Shown here in pieces: positions 50,381-59,158 of a stretch of 61,118 bases of DNA. The notes under the pieces are model-generated. The model saw nothing but the letters and a program-made list of their open reading frames with translations, made no database searches and was not told the origin of the DNA. This DNA comes from an uncultured Eubacterium sp. (lineage in GTDB: Bacteria > Bacillota > Clostridia > Peptostreptococcales > Anaerovoracaceae). Position 1 is the stretch's first letter, and the number at the start of each line of letters is the position of its first letter. The DNA is taken from NCBI GenBank assembly GCA_937894585.1, contig CALBGO010000085.1, forward strand, positions 1 through 61,118, given 5' to 3'. The translations under genes were made by a program, and so were the position numbers.

Positions 50381-53106
50381 ATAACAGATTAAAACAATCC
50401 AATACAAGATATCAGCAGATGGTGGTTTTTCTGATTCTGCTTATGGTGATACTGGGAATCCGTCTTTTTATCGTGACGATTCTTCAGCACGACGAGTGGA
50501 CGGCGGAAGCCTCGGATCAGAATACCAAAACCATTACCACTTCTGCGCCCAGGGGAAATATTTACGACAGAAACGGGCAGGCTCTTGCGGTAAATAAACA
50601 GGTTTTTACCGTAAATTTCAATGCCAGTGCTTTGGATACAGAGGAAATCAATGACTCTGCCCTGACTCTGATTAACACCCTGATTAAAAATAAAGATAAG
50701 TATACAGATAATTTTCCGATTAAAATTGATAAAAACGGAGATTTTTACTATACCTATAAACAGCAGATTCACAAATGGCTTTCGAAACAGGGATTTGATA
50801 CCGATTTGAGTGCAAGAGAAGCTTTTGAAAGACTGTGCAGCCGGTATGACCTTGATGCTTCGGACAGCGCCAGGGAAGAATCCATGCGTGTGCTTGATGA
50901 GAAGTACAATCTCAATGTACCGATTAACGCAAAGCGTATGAAGTACACCTACGATTTGGAACTTGAAGTTTTCTGGAACAAGTTCAGCACCGTTGAGGGC
51001 GAGTATGACGGAAAGTCTGCAAAAGAGTGCTTTTCCATGCTCAGAAAGCAGTATGAAATAGATAAGGATCTTTCGGATGCCGATGCCAGAAAAATTTTCA
51101 TTATCAGAAATGAAATTGCAACCAACGGATTTACTCGTTATCTGCCGATTAAGGTCGCATCCGATGTCAGCGATAAAACCATCGCCTATATCGAAGAAGC
51201 AGGCATTGCAGGTGTGGAAATTGCCTCGGAAAGCGAGCGCGTCTACCCGGAAGGGTCTACCGCCTGTCATATTTTGGGATATCTGGGCGCGATTTCGGAG
51301 AGCGAGACAGAGTATTATGTTGAAAAGAAAGGCTACAGCGCCAGCGATCTTGTGGGAAAGGACGGTGTGGAAAGCTCTCTGGAAAGCAAGCTTCATGGCA
51401 CGCCGGGTACAGAAAAGATCAGAGTGAACAGTTCCGGTGAATATGTGGAGACTATCAGCAAGACAGAGCCTAAAAAGGGAAAGGATGTCTATCTTACTAT
51501 TGACTTGGAACTGCAGAAGGCAGCAGAGGAATCTTTGGCCGATGCAGCCTATGGAAAGAGCGGGGCAGCAGTTGCTTTGGATGTTGAAACGGGCGAAGTT
51601 CTTGCTATGGCAAGCTACCCTTCTTTTAATCCGAATATTTTCGCAAACGGAATTTCTGAGAAGGCATGGGAGTCTGTACAGCAGGAGAACCCTAACGATT
51701 ATTTTTCGCCGTTTCCTCTCTATAATAATGCTACCAAGGCAAACATTCAGCCGGGTTCCACTTTTAAACCGATTACAGCGGTAGCTGCCTTAGAAGCGGG
51801 ATTGGATCCTTACCGCAGCATTTACGATGACGGTATGATCGAGTACGGCAATCGGGAATGGGGCTGTTCCGCATGGAATGATTACGGCGGACGCCATGGT
51901 TCTCAGAATATGGAATGGGGGCTTGGAAATTCCTGTAATACTTATTTCTATAATATCGCTACAGGAAAAGACTGGGATACAGGAGCTTCTTTAGGTTATA
52001 CGCTGACAGCTGACGATCTGCTCGCCACTGCGAAAATGTTCGGTCTTGGACAGGCTACAGGTATTGAGCTTGACGAAACGATTATAGATACACCGACAGC
52101 ACAGGATAAAATAGATACGACGGAAGTCGGCATTAAAGATTATCTTTACAACAACAGAAACAAGTTCTTTCCGAAGGAAATTGTAAGTGATTATGATAAG
52201 CTTAAGAAAAATCTTGCAGTAATCGCCGGCTGGACGAAGGAAAATCCGTCTTATGAAGAACTTGTAGAGCGGCTGGATCAAAAAACAGATGTAAAGAAAA
52301 GTCAGCTGGAAAATGTAGCATCCAGAGTAAAGTTTGACTATTATATTCAGGCACAGTGGGGGATCGGCGATCAGTTCAACCTTTCTATCGGTCAGGGTAT
52401 GAATGCTTATACGCCGCTGCAGATGGCAAACTATCTGGCAACTTTAGGTAATGACGGAAAGCGGAATCAGGTTAGTGTGGTTTCCGGTGTAGAGGGCGAA
52501 GGACTGACAGTAAAAAAGAAGGCTGAAAATCTGAAACTGAAAGACGGAACTATTGATGCTGTCATCAGGGGTATGAAACGAGTTTGCTCAAGCGGTACTC
52601 TTTCCGGTGTTTACGGAAACTTTCCGGTGGAAGTTGCCGGGAAAACCGGTACGGCGGAGAATCAAACACTGATACAGCCTAAAAGCAAGGTTTCTTATGT
52701 GAAGAAACATCTTAGCTCCTTTAATTCTGCGGCAAATACCAGTGTTTCCTGGTCTGAGGTGAAGTCTATGATGGAGCAGATGATGGACGAGGAACCGCAG
52801 CGGTATCCGTCGGAAGAAGATACGGTGGAAGATGCGCTGATTGAAGCTAGCAACTTCAAAATCACCCAGTCCATGATCGATTCTTATAAGAATTCTCATG
52901 ATTATGTAGCCTGGACCATTGCTATGGCTCCTGCAGATGATCCGAAAATCGCTGTAGTCTGTATGATTATCGACGGCGGTTACTCTTCTAACGCAGCGCC
53001 GGTGACAAAGGATATTATTTCTGCATATCTGGGGCTTGAAGATGAGAACAATGAGGATGTAAAAGTAAATAAAACTGATATGAACGGTAAAAATAAAGAG
53101 CAGTAG
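50377..53106 (+). CDS. mrdA: Penicillin-binding protein 2, elongasome transpeptidase
   Basis: A 909-residue class B PBP with one N-terminal membrane helix (about 17-35). Motifs: S461-T-F-K464 in QPGSTFK, NSCN, and KTG in AGKTGTAENQT. It is longer than the usual 600-750 residues, because of an insertion before the pedestal domain (about 100-240) and one between the catalytic motifs (about 590-650), both charged. It works with RodA (53947, minus strand) in side-wall synthesis. Last of the mre genes; minD follows after 24 bases. Confidence 0.94.
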   Translation: MNNRLKQSNTRYQQMVVFLILLMVILGIRLFIVTILQHDEWTAEASDQNTKTITTSAPRGNIYDRNGQALAVNKQVFTVNFNASALDTEEINDSALTLINTLIKNKDKYTDNFPIKIDKNGDFYYTYKQQIHKWLSKQGFDTDLSAREAFERLCSRYDLDASDSAREESMRVLDEKYNLNVPINAKRMKYTYDLELEVFWNKFSTVEGEYDGKSAKECFSMLRKQYEIDKDLSDADARKIFIIRNEIATNGFTRYLPIKVASDVSDKTIAYIEEAGIAGVEIASESERVYPEGSTACHILGYLGAISESETEYYVEKKGYSASDLVGKDGVESSLESKLHGTPGTEKIRVNSSGEYVETISKTEPKKGKDVYLTIDLELQKAAEESLADAAYGKSGAAVALDVETGEVLAMASYPSFNPNIFANGISEKAWESVQQENPNDYFSPFPLYNNATKANIQPGSTFKPITAVAALEAGLDPYRSIYDDGMIEYGNREWGCSAWNDYGGRHGSQNMEWGLGNSCNTYFYNIATGKDWDTGASLGYTLTADDLLATAKMFGLGQATGIELDETIIDTPTAQDKIDTTEVGIKDYLYNNRNKFFPKEIVSDYDKLKKNLAVIAGWTKENPSYEELVERLDQKTDVKKSQLENVASRVKFDYYIQAQWGIGDQFNLSIGQGMNAYTPLQMANYLATLGNDGKRNQVSVVSGVEGEGLTVKKKAENLKLKDGTIDAVIRGMKRVCSSGTLSGVYGNFPVEVAGKTGTAENQTLIQPKSKVSYVKKHLSSFNSAANTSVSWSEVKSMMEQMMDEEPQRYPSEEDTVEDALIEASNFKITQSMIDSYKNSHDYVAWTIAMAPADDPKIAVVCMIIDGGYSSNAAPVTKDIISAYLGLEDENNEDVKVNKTDMNGKNKEQ

Positions 53107-53130
53107 TTTTAGTATTTTTTGGAGGAAGAA

Positions 53131-53856
53131 ATGGGTAAAGCATATTTAATAGCATCGGGAAAAGGAGGAACAGGAAAGTCCATGTTTGCGGTGAATTATG
53201 CATCTACACTGGCAAAGTCAGGCGCAAAGGTCGTAATACTGGATCTGGATCTGGGACTTCGGAATCTGGATCTTTATTTCGGTCTTGAAAATAATGTGGT
53301 CTATGATGTATATGATGTGCTGACCGGTGTCTGCCGTATCAAACAGGCCTTGATCCGTGACAAACGGTTTTCGGATCTGTATCTGATGGCAGCTTCTCCT
53401 TCCAGAGACGACGGCTCTCTGACGCCGCTGCATATGAAGATTCTCTGTGAGAAACTGAAAAAAAACTATGATTATATCATCATAGATGCGCCTTCCGGTA
53501 TTGATGACGGTCTGGTCATTTCCTCGGCAGGCGCGGATGCTGTGATTATTGTTACAACTCCGGAATATTCGGCGCTGCGGGATGCGGATACTTTGGACAG
53601 AGAGCTTCTTAGACTGGGTGTGAAAAAACGTTATGTGATTTTGAATAAGGTGGTTGCCGAAATGATGCGGGCGGGATATATGCCCCGGCTGCGTGAAATC
53701 ACATCTATGCTGCAGCCGCCACTTGCCGGCGTGATTCAATATGATGAAAATATTCAGATTTCAATGAATCTAGGAGTGCCGATTGTTTTAAAAAAAGGCA
53801 CTTATATTGAAGAGAACTTTGAAAATATAGCCGGACGGCTTGAAGAAGAGCTGTAA
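53131..53856 (+). CDS. minD: MinD-like ATPase
   Basis: A 241-residue deviant Walker ATPase of the MinD/ParA class: SGKGGTGKSM near the N-terminus, LDLDLGLRNLDLYFG, and IDAPSGIDDG. In classical MinD the C-terminus is an amphipathic membrane-targeting helix; here the protein ends NIAGRLEEEL, without one that I can see. No minC or minE is next to it. It may therefore have another positioning role. The start is ATG 53131 with GGAGG upstream. It is convergent with rodA. Confidence 0.88.
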   Translation: MGKAYLIASGKGGTGKSMFAVNYASTLAKSGAKVVILDLDLGLRNLDLYFGLENNVVYDVYDVLTGVCRIKQALIRDKRFSDLYLMAASPSRDDGSLTPLHMKILCEKLKKNYDYIIIDAPSGIDDGLVISSAGADAVIIVTTPEYSALRDADTLDRELLRLGVKKRYVILNKVVAEMMRAGYMPRLREITSMLQPPLAGVIQYDENIQISMNLGVPIVLKKGTYIEENFENIAGRLEEEL

Positions 53857-53886
53857 AGATAAAAGAATACTGAAATTAAAGAGATG

Positions 53887-53922
53887 AAAAACGCCTTGCC
53901 GCTTTTGCGGAAGGCGTTTTTT
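53887..53922. terminator. Bidirectional terminator between minD and rodA
   Basis: AAAACGCCTT and CCGC pair with GCGG and AAGGCGTTTT, with A and T runs on either side, so it serves both convergent genes. Confidence 0.92.
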
Positions 53923-53946
53923 GCAGCGTTTGAGCTGTTTTATTGA

Positions 53947-55047
53947 TTAAAAATTGATTGCTTTGCTGCGCATGCCGACATCAAGTACAAGACCCAGTGC
54001 GAACATATTTGCCATAATGGAAGAACCGCCTGCGCTTAAGAACGGCAGAGTAATACCGGTTACAGGCATCAGCCCCATGGTCATGGCGATGTTTTCGAAA
54101 ATCTGGAATGCAAACATACCGATAAATCCCGCAACTACTAATGCGCCGTAAAAATCCAGTGAATTACGGACAATGCCTGCCATTCGAACCAGAAGAATCG
54201 TAAACAGACCGATTATGGCAAGACCGCCGATGAGTCCCAGCTCCTCACCGATAACAGAAAAGATAAAGTCGGAAGTCTGTACAGGGATGAAATCCAGTTC
54301 CTTCTGCATGCCGTTAAACAGTCCCTTGCCGGTAACTCCGCCGGAACCGATGGCAACTTTAGACTGCCACACCTGATAGTTTCCGCTCAGGCTGAGATTA
54401 TCCGGATGAAGAAAGGCTTCGATTCGTTCTTTCTGATAGTCGGCCATAAACACATAAGCAACCGGAACTGCCGCCAGCACCAGTGCAAAGAATTTGCCGA
54501 ACACTTTTAGGTCGATGCCTGCAAAGAAAATCATAGATACCCACATAAAAGAAAATACCAAAGCGCTTCCCAGATCCTCCTTAAGGACGATGATGATAAT
54601 CGGGGCGGCGACAATTCCGGCTTTGAGCAGTCCTTTGAAATTGTACAGGTCATCTTTGTGCTTGTTCAGATAACCTGCCATAATCAGCACGAAGAGAATT
54701 TTCACAAATTCGGAGGGCTGGATTGTTGTAACTCCCAGGTTCAGCCAGGAGCGAGCACTGAACTGTTCCACGCCAAGGGGCGTATATACTGACAGCAGCA
54801 GAACAAGGGAAAGGATGTACAGGAATTTTTCCATGCCTTCAAACATATTGTAGTTGAAACGCAGGATTATCAGGATTCCGACTACTCCGATGAAATAAGC
54901 AATGCACTGCACTATCACTTCTCTTGTGAAGAACCCGCTGCTGATCTGGGTGCTTCCGATCATAAGAATACTGACAGCGGCAAGGACGATTACGATTGCA
55001 ATAATGACTTTATCTACATTTTTTGTTAAATTTGAAAAATAGTTCAT
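53947..55047 (-). CDS. rodA: SEDS-family glycosyltransferase RodA
   Basis: A 366-residue peptidoglycan polymerase with ten membrane helices. Family segments: QPSEFVKILFVLIMAGYL, EEDLGSALV-like KEDLGSALVFSFMW, the long loop with the VIGEELGLIGG motif, and TGITLPFLSAGGSS. It works with PBP2 (mrdA) and MreBCD, encoded just across the terminator. Ribosome site AGGGGAAA. It is transcribed leftward from the gap shared with rny. Confidence 0.95.
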   Translation of the reverse strand: MNYFSNLTKNVDKVIIAIVIVLAAVSILMIGSTQISSGFFTREVIVQCIAYFIGVVGILIILRFNYNMFEGMEKFLYILSLVLLLSVYTPLGVEQFSARSWLNLGVTTIQPSEFVKILFVLIMAGYLNKHKDDLYNFKGLLKAGIVAAPIIIIVLKEDLGSALVFSFMWVSMIFFAGIDLKVFGKFFALVLAAVPVAYVFMADYQKERIEAFLHPDNLSLSGNYQVWQSKVAIGSGGVTGKGLFNGMQKELDFIPVQTSDFIFSVIGEELGLIGGLAIIGLFTILLVRMAGIVRNSLDFYGALVVAGFIGMFAFQIFENIAMTMGLMPVTGITLPFLSAGGSSIMANMFALGLVLDVGMRSKAINF

Positions 55048-55065
55048 AGTTTTCCCCTCTTGTTC

Positions 55066-55095
55066 TTGACATAGTATCGTCTACAACATTATAAT
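55066..55095 (+). promoter_or_regulatory. Consensus sigma-A promoter of rny
   Basis: TTGACA-N18-TATAAT, both hexamers perfect. The transcript would start about 240 bases before rny, leaving a long leader. Confidence 0.78.
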
Positions 55096-55102
55096 ATAGA
55101 TT

Positions 55103-55336
55103 GTGCGAATATATCAAGATTTAATTAACTGTATGTGTTTTTTTGATGGAAAAAAGAGGCACTGCAATCTGCCGAAAGGGCGGTTTATACCGGGGTTCAG
55201 GCAGTGTTTGCGAATAGGATTTTCTTGCAAAAAATATACAAGAAGCAAAATTAAAGTACTTGAAGATATAAGGCAGATTCATAAAGCCGGTTACGGCCGG
55301 TTTTAACACATTTCAGACAACTTAATAGAAAAGGAG
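55103..55336 (+). other. Long structured 5' leader of rny
   Basis: About 240 untranslated bases. CTGCC at 55171 pairs with GGCAG at 55198, enclosing CGGT/ACCG. A second GC-rich hairpin with GCCGGT arms lies near 55287-55302. No convincing gene of its own. It could be a site of regulation or RNase Y self-cleavage. Confidence 0.45.
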
Positions 55337-55344
55337 GTGCTTTA

Positions 55345-56886
55345 ATGTCCTCAATCACTTGGATTATTATCTGTGTAATAGTATTAGCTGTCGGATTGCT
55401 TGTCGGTTACATTCTTCGCAAGAATATCGGCGAGAAAGCCATTGGAAGCGCGGAACAGAAAGCAAAGAATTTAATTCTGGACGCTGAAAACAGATCCGAA
55501 ACTATTAAAAAAGAGATAACATTAGAAGCAAAAGAAGAAGCCCACCGTCTGAGAACAGATGCGGAACGGGAAGTAAAAGAAAGACGCACTGAGATTCAGC
55601 GTTCCGAAAGGCGACTGATTCAAAAGGAAGAATCCGTAGACAGAAAGCTGGAGAGCATCGAGCGTAAACAGGACAGTATCGCAAAACATGAACAGGAGAT
55701 ACTGGAAAAGAAAAAAGAACTGGATGGTTTTCTGGCTAAACAGGTGGAGGAGCTGGAGAAGATTTCCGGTTTGACTGCAGAAGAAGCAAAGGCGCTGCTT
55801 TTGGATGAAATTGAAAAAGATGTCAGACACGATGCTGCCGTTTTAGTCAAAGATATCGAGTCCAAAGCCAAAGAAGATGCCGACAAGCGGGCAAAAGAAA
55901 TTATTACCGGCGCAATTCAGAGATGTGCGGCAGATCATGTGGCTGAGAGTACGGTTTCCGTTGTGGCGCTGCCTAACGATGAGATGAAAGGCAGAATCAT
56001 TGGACGGGAAGGCCGCAATATCAGAGCAATCGAAACTCTGACCGGAGTGGATCTGATTATTGATGATACGCCTGAGGCTGTTATCATTTCGGGATTCGAT
56101 CCCGTTCGTCGTGAAGTTGCCAGAATTGCACTGGAAAAGCTCATCGTGGACGGCAGAATTCATCCTGCCAGAATCGAGGAGATGGTTGAAAAAGCAGAGA
56201 AAGAAGTCAATTCCATTATTAAAGAGGAAGGTGAACAGGCTACTTTCGAGGTTGGGATTCACAATCTGCATCCTGAACTTGTAAAGCTTCTGGGAAGACT
56301 GAAATACAGAACTTCTTACGGACAGAATGTGCTGAAACATTCTGTGGAGGTTGCGCATCTTGCAGGTCTGATGGCGGGCGAGCTGGGAATGGATTCCAAG
56401 CTGGCAAAGAGAGCCGGTCTCCTGCATGATATAGGAAAAGCCCTTGATCATGAATATGAGGGAACTCATGTGGATATCGGTATTCAGATTCTGAAGAAAT
56501 ACAAGGAGTCTGAGGCTGTAATCAACGGCATGGCAGCTCATCACGGCGACTATGAAGCGAAGAGCATGGAAGCTGTGCTTATTGCTGCAGCTGATGCGTT
56601 GTCCGCGGCAAGACCTGGCGCGAGAAGAGAAACGCTGGACGCATATATCAAGCGTCTTGAGAAACTGGAGGAAATTGCAAATACAACTCCGGGAGTTGAT
56701 AAGTCTTTCGCAATTCAGGCAGGCAGAGAAATTCGCATTATTGCAAAGCCTGAAGAAATCAATGACGATGGTATTGTTTTACTTGCAAGAGAGGTTTCTA
56801 AAAAAATCGAGTCTGAGCTGGAATATCCGGGCCAGATTAAGGTGAATGTGGTAAGAGAAACCAGAGCCATCGATTACGCGAAATAA
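55345..56886 (+). CDS. rny: Ribonuclease Y
   Basis: A 513-residue membrane-anchored endoribonuclease that starts mRNA decay. One N-terminal membrane helix (about 5-25), a long coiled coil (about 30-190), a KH domain (about 205-270, KGRIIGREGRNIRAIE) and an HD domain with catalytic H361-D362 in LLHDIGKALDHE. Length is standard. It has a strong AAGGAGG ribosome site. Monocistronic, with a long leader and a terminator. Confidence 0.97.
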   Translation: MSSITWIIICVIVLAVGLLVGYILRKNIGEKAIGSAEQKAKNLILDAENRSETIKKEITLEAKEEAHRLRTDAEREVKERRTEIQRSERRLIQKEESVDRKLESIERKQDSIAKHEQEILEKKKELDGFLAKQVEELEKISGLTAEEAKALLLDEIEKDVRHDAAVLVKDIESKAKEDADKRAKEIITGAIQRCAADHVAESTVSVVALPNDEMKGRIIGREGRNIRAIETLTGVDLIIDDTPEAVIISGFDPVRREVARIALEKLIVDGRIHPARIEEMVEKAEKEVNSIIKEEGEQATFEVGIHNLHPELVKLLGRLKYRTSYGQNVLKHSVEVAHLAGLMAGELGMDSKLAKRAGLLHDIGKALDHEYEGTHVDIGIQILKKYKESEAVINGMAAHHGDYEAKSMEAVLIAAADALSAARPGARRETLDAYIKRLEKLEEIANTTPGVDKSFAIQAGREIRIIAKPEEINDDGIVLLAREVSKKIESELEYPGQIKVNVVRETRAIDYAK

Positions 56887-56900
56887 TAAGGTGTTTTGAA

Positions 56901-56937
56901 AAAACTCCCGAACCGTTACGGTATTCGGGAGTTTTTT
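56901..56937 (+). terminator. Terminator after rny
   Basis: A perfect 12-base stem (AAAACTCCCGAA with its complement) followed by T6. Confidence 0.94.
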
Positions 56938-57037
56938 GTAAGCTTGTACAAGCGGAAGGGCTGCGAAGATTCTGTGAAGAACGCTTGAGAAGACAGCACA
57001 TTTTGCACTGCGGAAGCTTTGCAGGCGTAAGTTCTCT

Positions 57038-57225
57038 GAGCGCAGAGTTCTTTGCAGAGGGCAGTTCGTGTCCGGCAGGAAAAAAGGATTTGCAGGCGGG
57101 GAAAATCTGCTTTGCGGATTATATGTTTTGCAGGCGGAAGCTTTGAGCGCAGAGTTCTTTGCAGAGGGCAGTTTGTGCCCGGCAGGAAAAAACTTTGCAG
57201 GCGGGGAAAATTTGCTTTGCAGGCA
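57038..57225. repeat. Two-copy direct repeat, 107-base period
   Basis: GAGCGCAGAGTTCTTTGCAG and about 60 following bases at 57038 recur at 57145 with a few changes. The unit is rich in TTTGCAGGCGG words. It fills most of the gap between rny and the second MATE gene. The frames across it are repeat-driven and not credible genes. Confidence 0.8.
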
Positions 57226-57284
57226 GAAGGAAGGAATGAATAAATAAATAATGCGGTTTATTATTAAGAAAGACGGGAGAAGAA

Positions 57285-58643
57285 ATGACAGAAGGAAGAT
57301 CTGAGGGTGAGAGATCCTATTACAGCAGGCTGATTTTTCTGGCGCTGCCTATTGCGCTGCAGCATCTGATTACAGTCAGCCTGAATCTGATTGACAATAT
57401 TATGATCGGGAGATTGGGACCACTGCCTCTTGCAGCTGTGGGGTCTGCGAATCAGCTATATTCTATTTATGAGATGATTCTTTTCGGACTGCTCAGCGGT
57501 GCGGCAGTGTCTGTGGCACAATATTTCGGAGCAAAAGATTTTCGGAGTATCCGTAAGATTATCGGTATGGATGTTACCATGGGCGTAACACTGGGGATGT
57601 TTACGATGATTACGGCACAGCTTTTTGCGCCGCAGATTATCGGATTGTTTGCATCTGAGCCGGAGGTTATAAAACTCGGAACGGAATACATCAGAATCGC
57701 ATCACTGACCTATCTGACGATTCCTGTAAGTTTTACAATTTCTTTTAATTCCAGATCGGTTCAGATGCTGAAAATCCCGACGATTATCAATGTGTGCAGT
57801 ATTTTAACCAATACGGTTTTGAATTATGTGATGATTTACGGGAATTTCGGAATGCCGGCTATGGGTGTTCGCGGTGCGGCGCTTGCGACTTTAATTGCAA
57901 GAATTCTGGAAATGACAGCTCTGATTGTGTATCTTCTGACGGACAAAAGACATCCTTTCCACGGAAAACTTTCGGAATTCAGAGGGTTCAGCAGGGAACT
58001 GTTTCTGCGGGTAATGCGTACCGCTATGCCGGTCGTTGTCAGTGAGGGCGGCTGGTCGCTCGGAATTACGCTGACCTTTGCAGCTTACGGAAAAATCAGT
58101 GCAGAGGCTCTTGCGGTTATGCAGGTAAGCAATGTTCTGTGTTCTTTGTGCCAGTGCACTTCTTTCGCAGTGGGAAATGCTTCGGCTGCATTGACCGGGC
58201 AGATTTTAGGTGAAGGTAATAAAGAGTCTGCTTTTGAAAACGGGAAAAAGTATATGCACGTTCAGTGGACTCTGAATGTTATGATGACTGTGATGATTTT
58301 GCTGCTGCGCAAGCCCATTGCTGCGATTTATGATTTTGACGCAGAGACAACCCGGATGCTGATGCTTTCTCTGGGTGTGTTTGCTTTCACGCTGATTCCG
58401 AGAATGGTCGCTTATGCTGTACAGTGCGGTCTTTTGCGGGCAGGCGGGGATACTTATTTCTGTATGATTGTGGAACTTTCCTGCAATTTGGGATTGGAAG
58501 TAGTTCTGGCATATTTCAGCGTTCTGGTACTGGAACTGCCTTTGCATCTGTGTATTGCTGTTGCGGCATCGGGAAACCTTCTGAAAGCAATTGTGGAATA
58601 TCGGAGGTTTTACAGTAAAAAATGGATTCATATTGTGATATAG
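57285..58643 (+). CDS. MATE-family efflux transporter
   Basis: A 452-residue, 12-helix MATE transporter, only distantly like the one at 29819. The N-terminal NLIDNIMIGRLGPLPLAAVG segment is typical of the DinF/NorM-like branch, and EGGWSLGITLTFAAYGKIS opens the second half. The ribosome site is GGGAGA. It stands alone between two repeat-rich gaps. Substrate unknown. Confidence 0.9.
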   Translation: MTEGRSEGERSYYSRLIFLALPIALQHLITVSLNLIDNIMIGRLGPLPLAAVGSANQLYSIYEMILFGLLSGAAVSVAQYFGAKDFRSIRKIIGMDVTMGVTLGMFTMITAQLFAPQIIGLFASEPEVIKLGTEYIRIASLTYLTIPVSFTISFNSRSVQMLKIPTIINVCSILTNTVLNYVMIYGNFGMPAMGVRGAALATLIARILEMTALIVYLLTDKRHPFHGKLSEFRGFSRELFLRVMRTAMPVVVSEGGWSLGITLTFAAYGKISAEALAVMQVSNVLCSLCQCTSFAVGNASAALTGQILGEGNKESAFENGKKYMHVQWTLNVMMTVMILLLRKPIAAIYDFDAETTRMLMLSLGVFAFTLIPRMVAYAVQCGLLRAGGDTYFCMIVELSCNLGLEVVLAYFSVLVLELPLHLCIAVAASGNLLKAIVEYRRFYSKKWIHIVI

Positions 58644-59103
58644 CGGGCGGCAGCTTTCGGGAACGGTTTGCGGCGCAGAGCTTCTGCGGCATAAGAAATT
58701 AAAACCGCCGGAAAGCAGAGGCCGGAGCAAAGGCGGAGAGTCAGCTTTTCGAAAGACAGAGCAGAGCCGGCAGCGGAAATTTAATCATTCGGAAACAGGA
58801 GCGGAGGTTTAACTGTTCGAAAGCAGGAAGCGTGGATTTAACCTTTTGGAAACTGAAGCGAGGCAGCGGAGATCTAACCGTTTAGAAAATAAAACGAAGG
58901 TAGGCGGAAATTAAAAGAAGTGGAATGCGGAGAGCAGACGGGGACTTGATTGCGCAGTATGTGCGGAGGGGCGTTGAAGTCCTTCGGAAAGAAAGTTGAG
59001 GCATTTTCGGTGTGAACTTACAGTAAGCTTTGAAAAGGTGGTGCTTTCCAAAAGGCGCCCGCAGAAAAAGACATGGTAAATTTTCAGATATTGTGATAAA
59101 ATA
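58644..59103. other. Gene-free gap with degenerate tandem repeats
   Basis: No credible gene. From about 58771 to 58896 four degenerate units of about 29 bases follow one another, each with a TTTAAC- or CTAACC-like core, then GTTCGAAA- or GTTTAGAAA-like words and a purine-rich AGCG end. The remainder is purine-rich and featureless. Confidence 0.5.
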
Positions 59104-59137
59104 ATTGGTGCTGCAGAGTAATTGCAGCGCCAATTTT
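59104..59137 (+). terminator. Hairpin upstream of the cysteine desulfurase
   Basis: ATTGGTGCTGCA pairs with TGCAGCGCCAAT (one G-T pair), followed by a short T run, only about 20 bases before the gene start. It may be an attenuator or the end of an upstream transcript. Confidence 0.5.
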
Positions 59138-59158
59138 AAAGTGAAACAGGTGATAAAG

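Noticed and set aside
57052..57243. A 63-codon frame in the gap after rny
   Set aside because: It runs through the 107-bp direct repeat, is Arg/Gly/Cys-rich and has no ribosome site.
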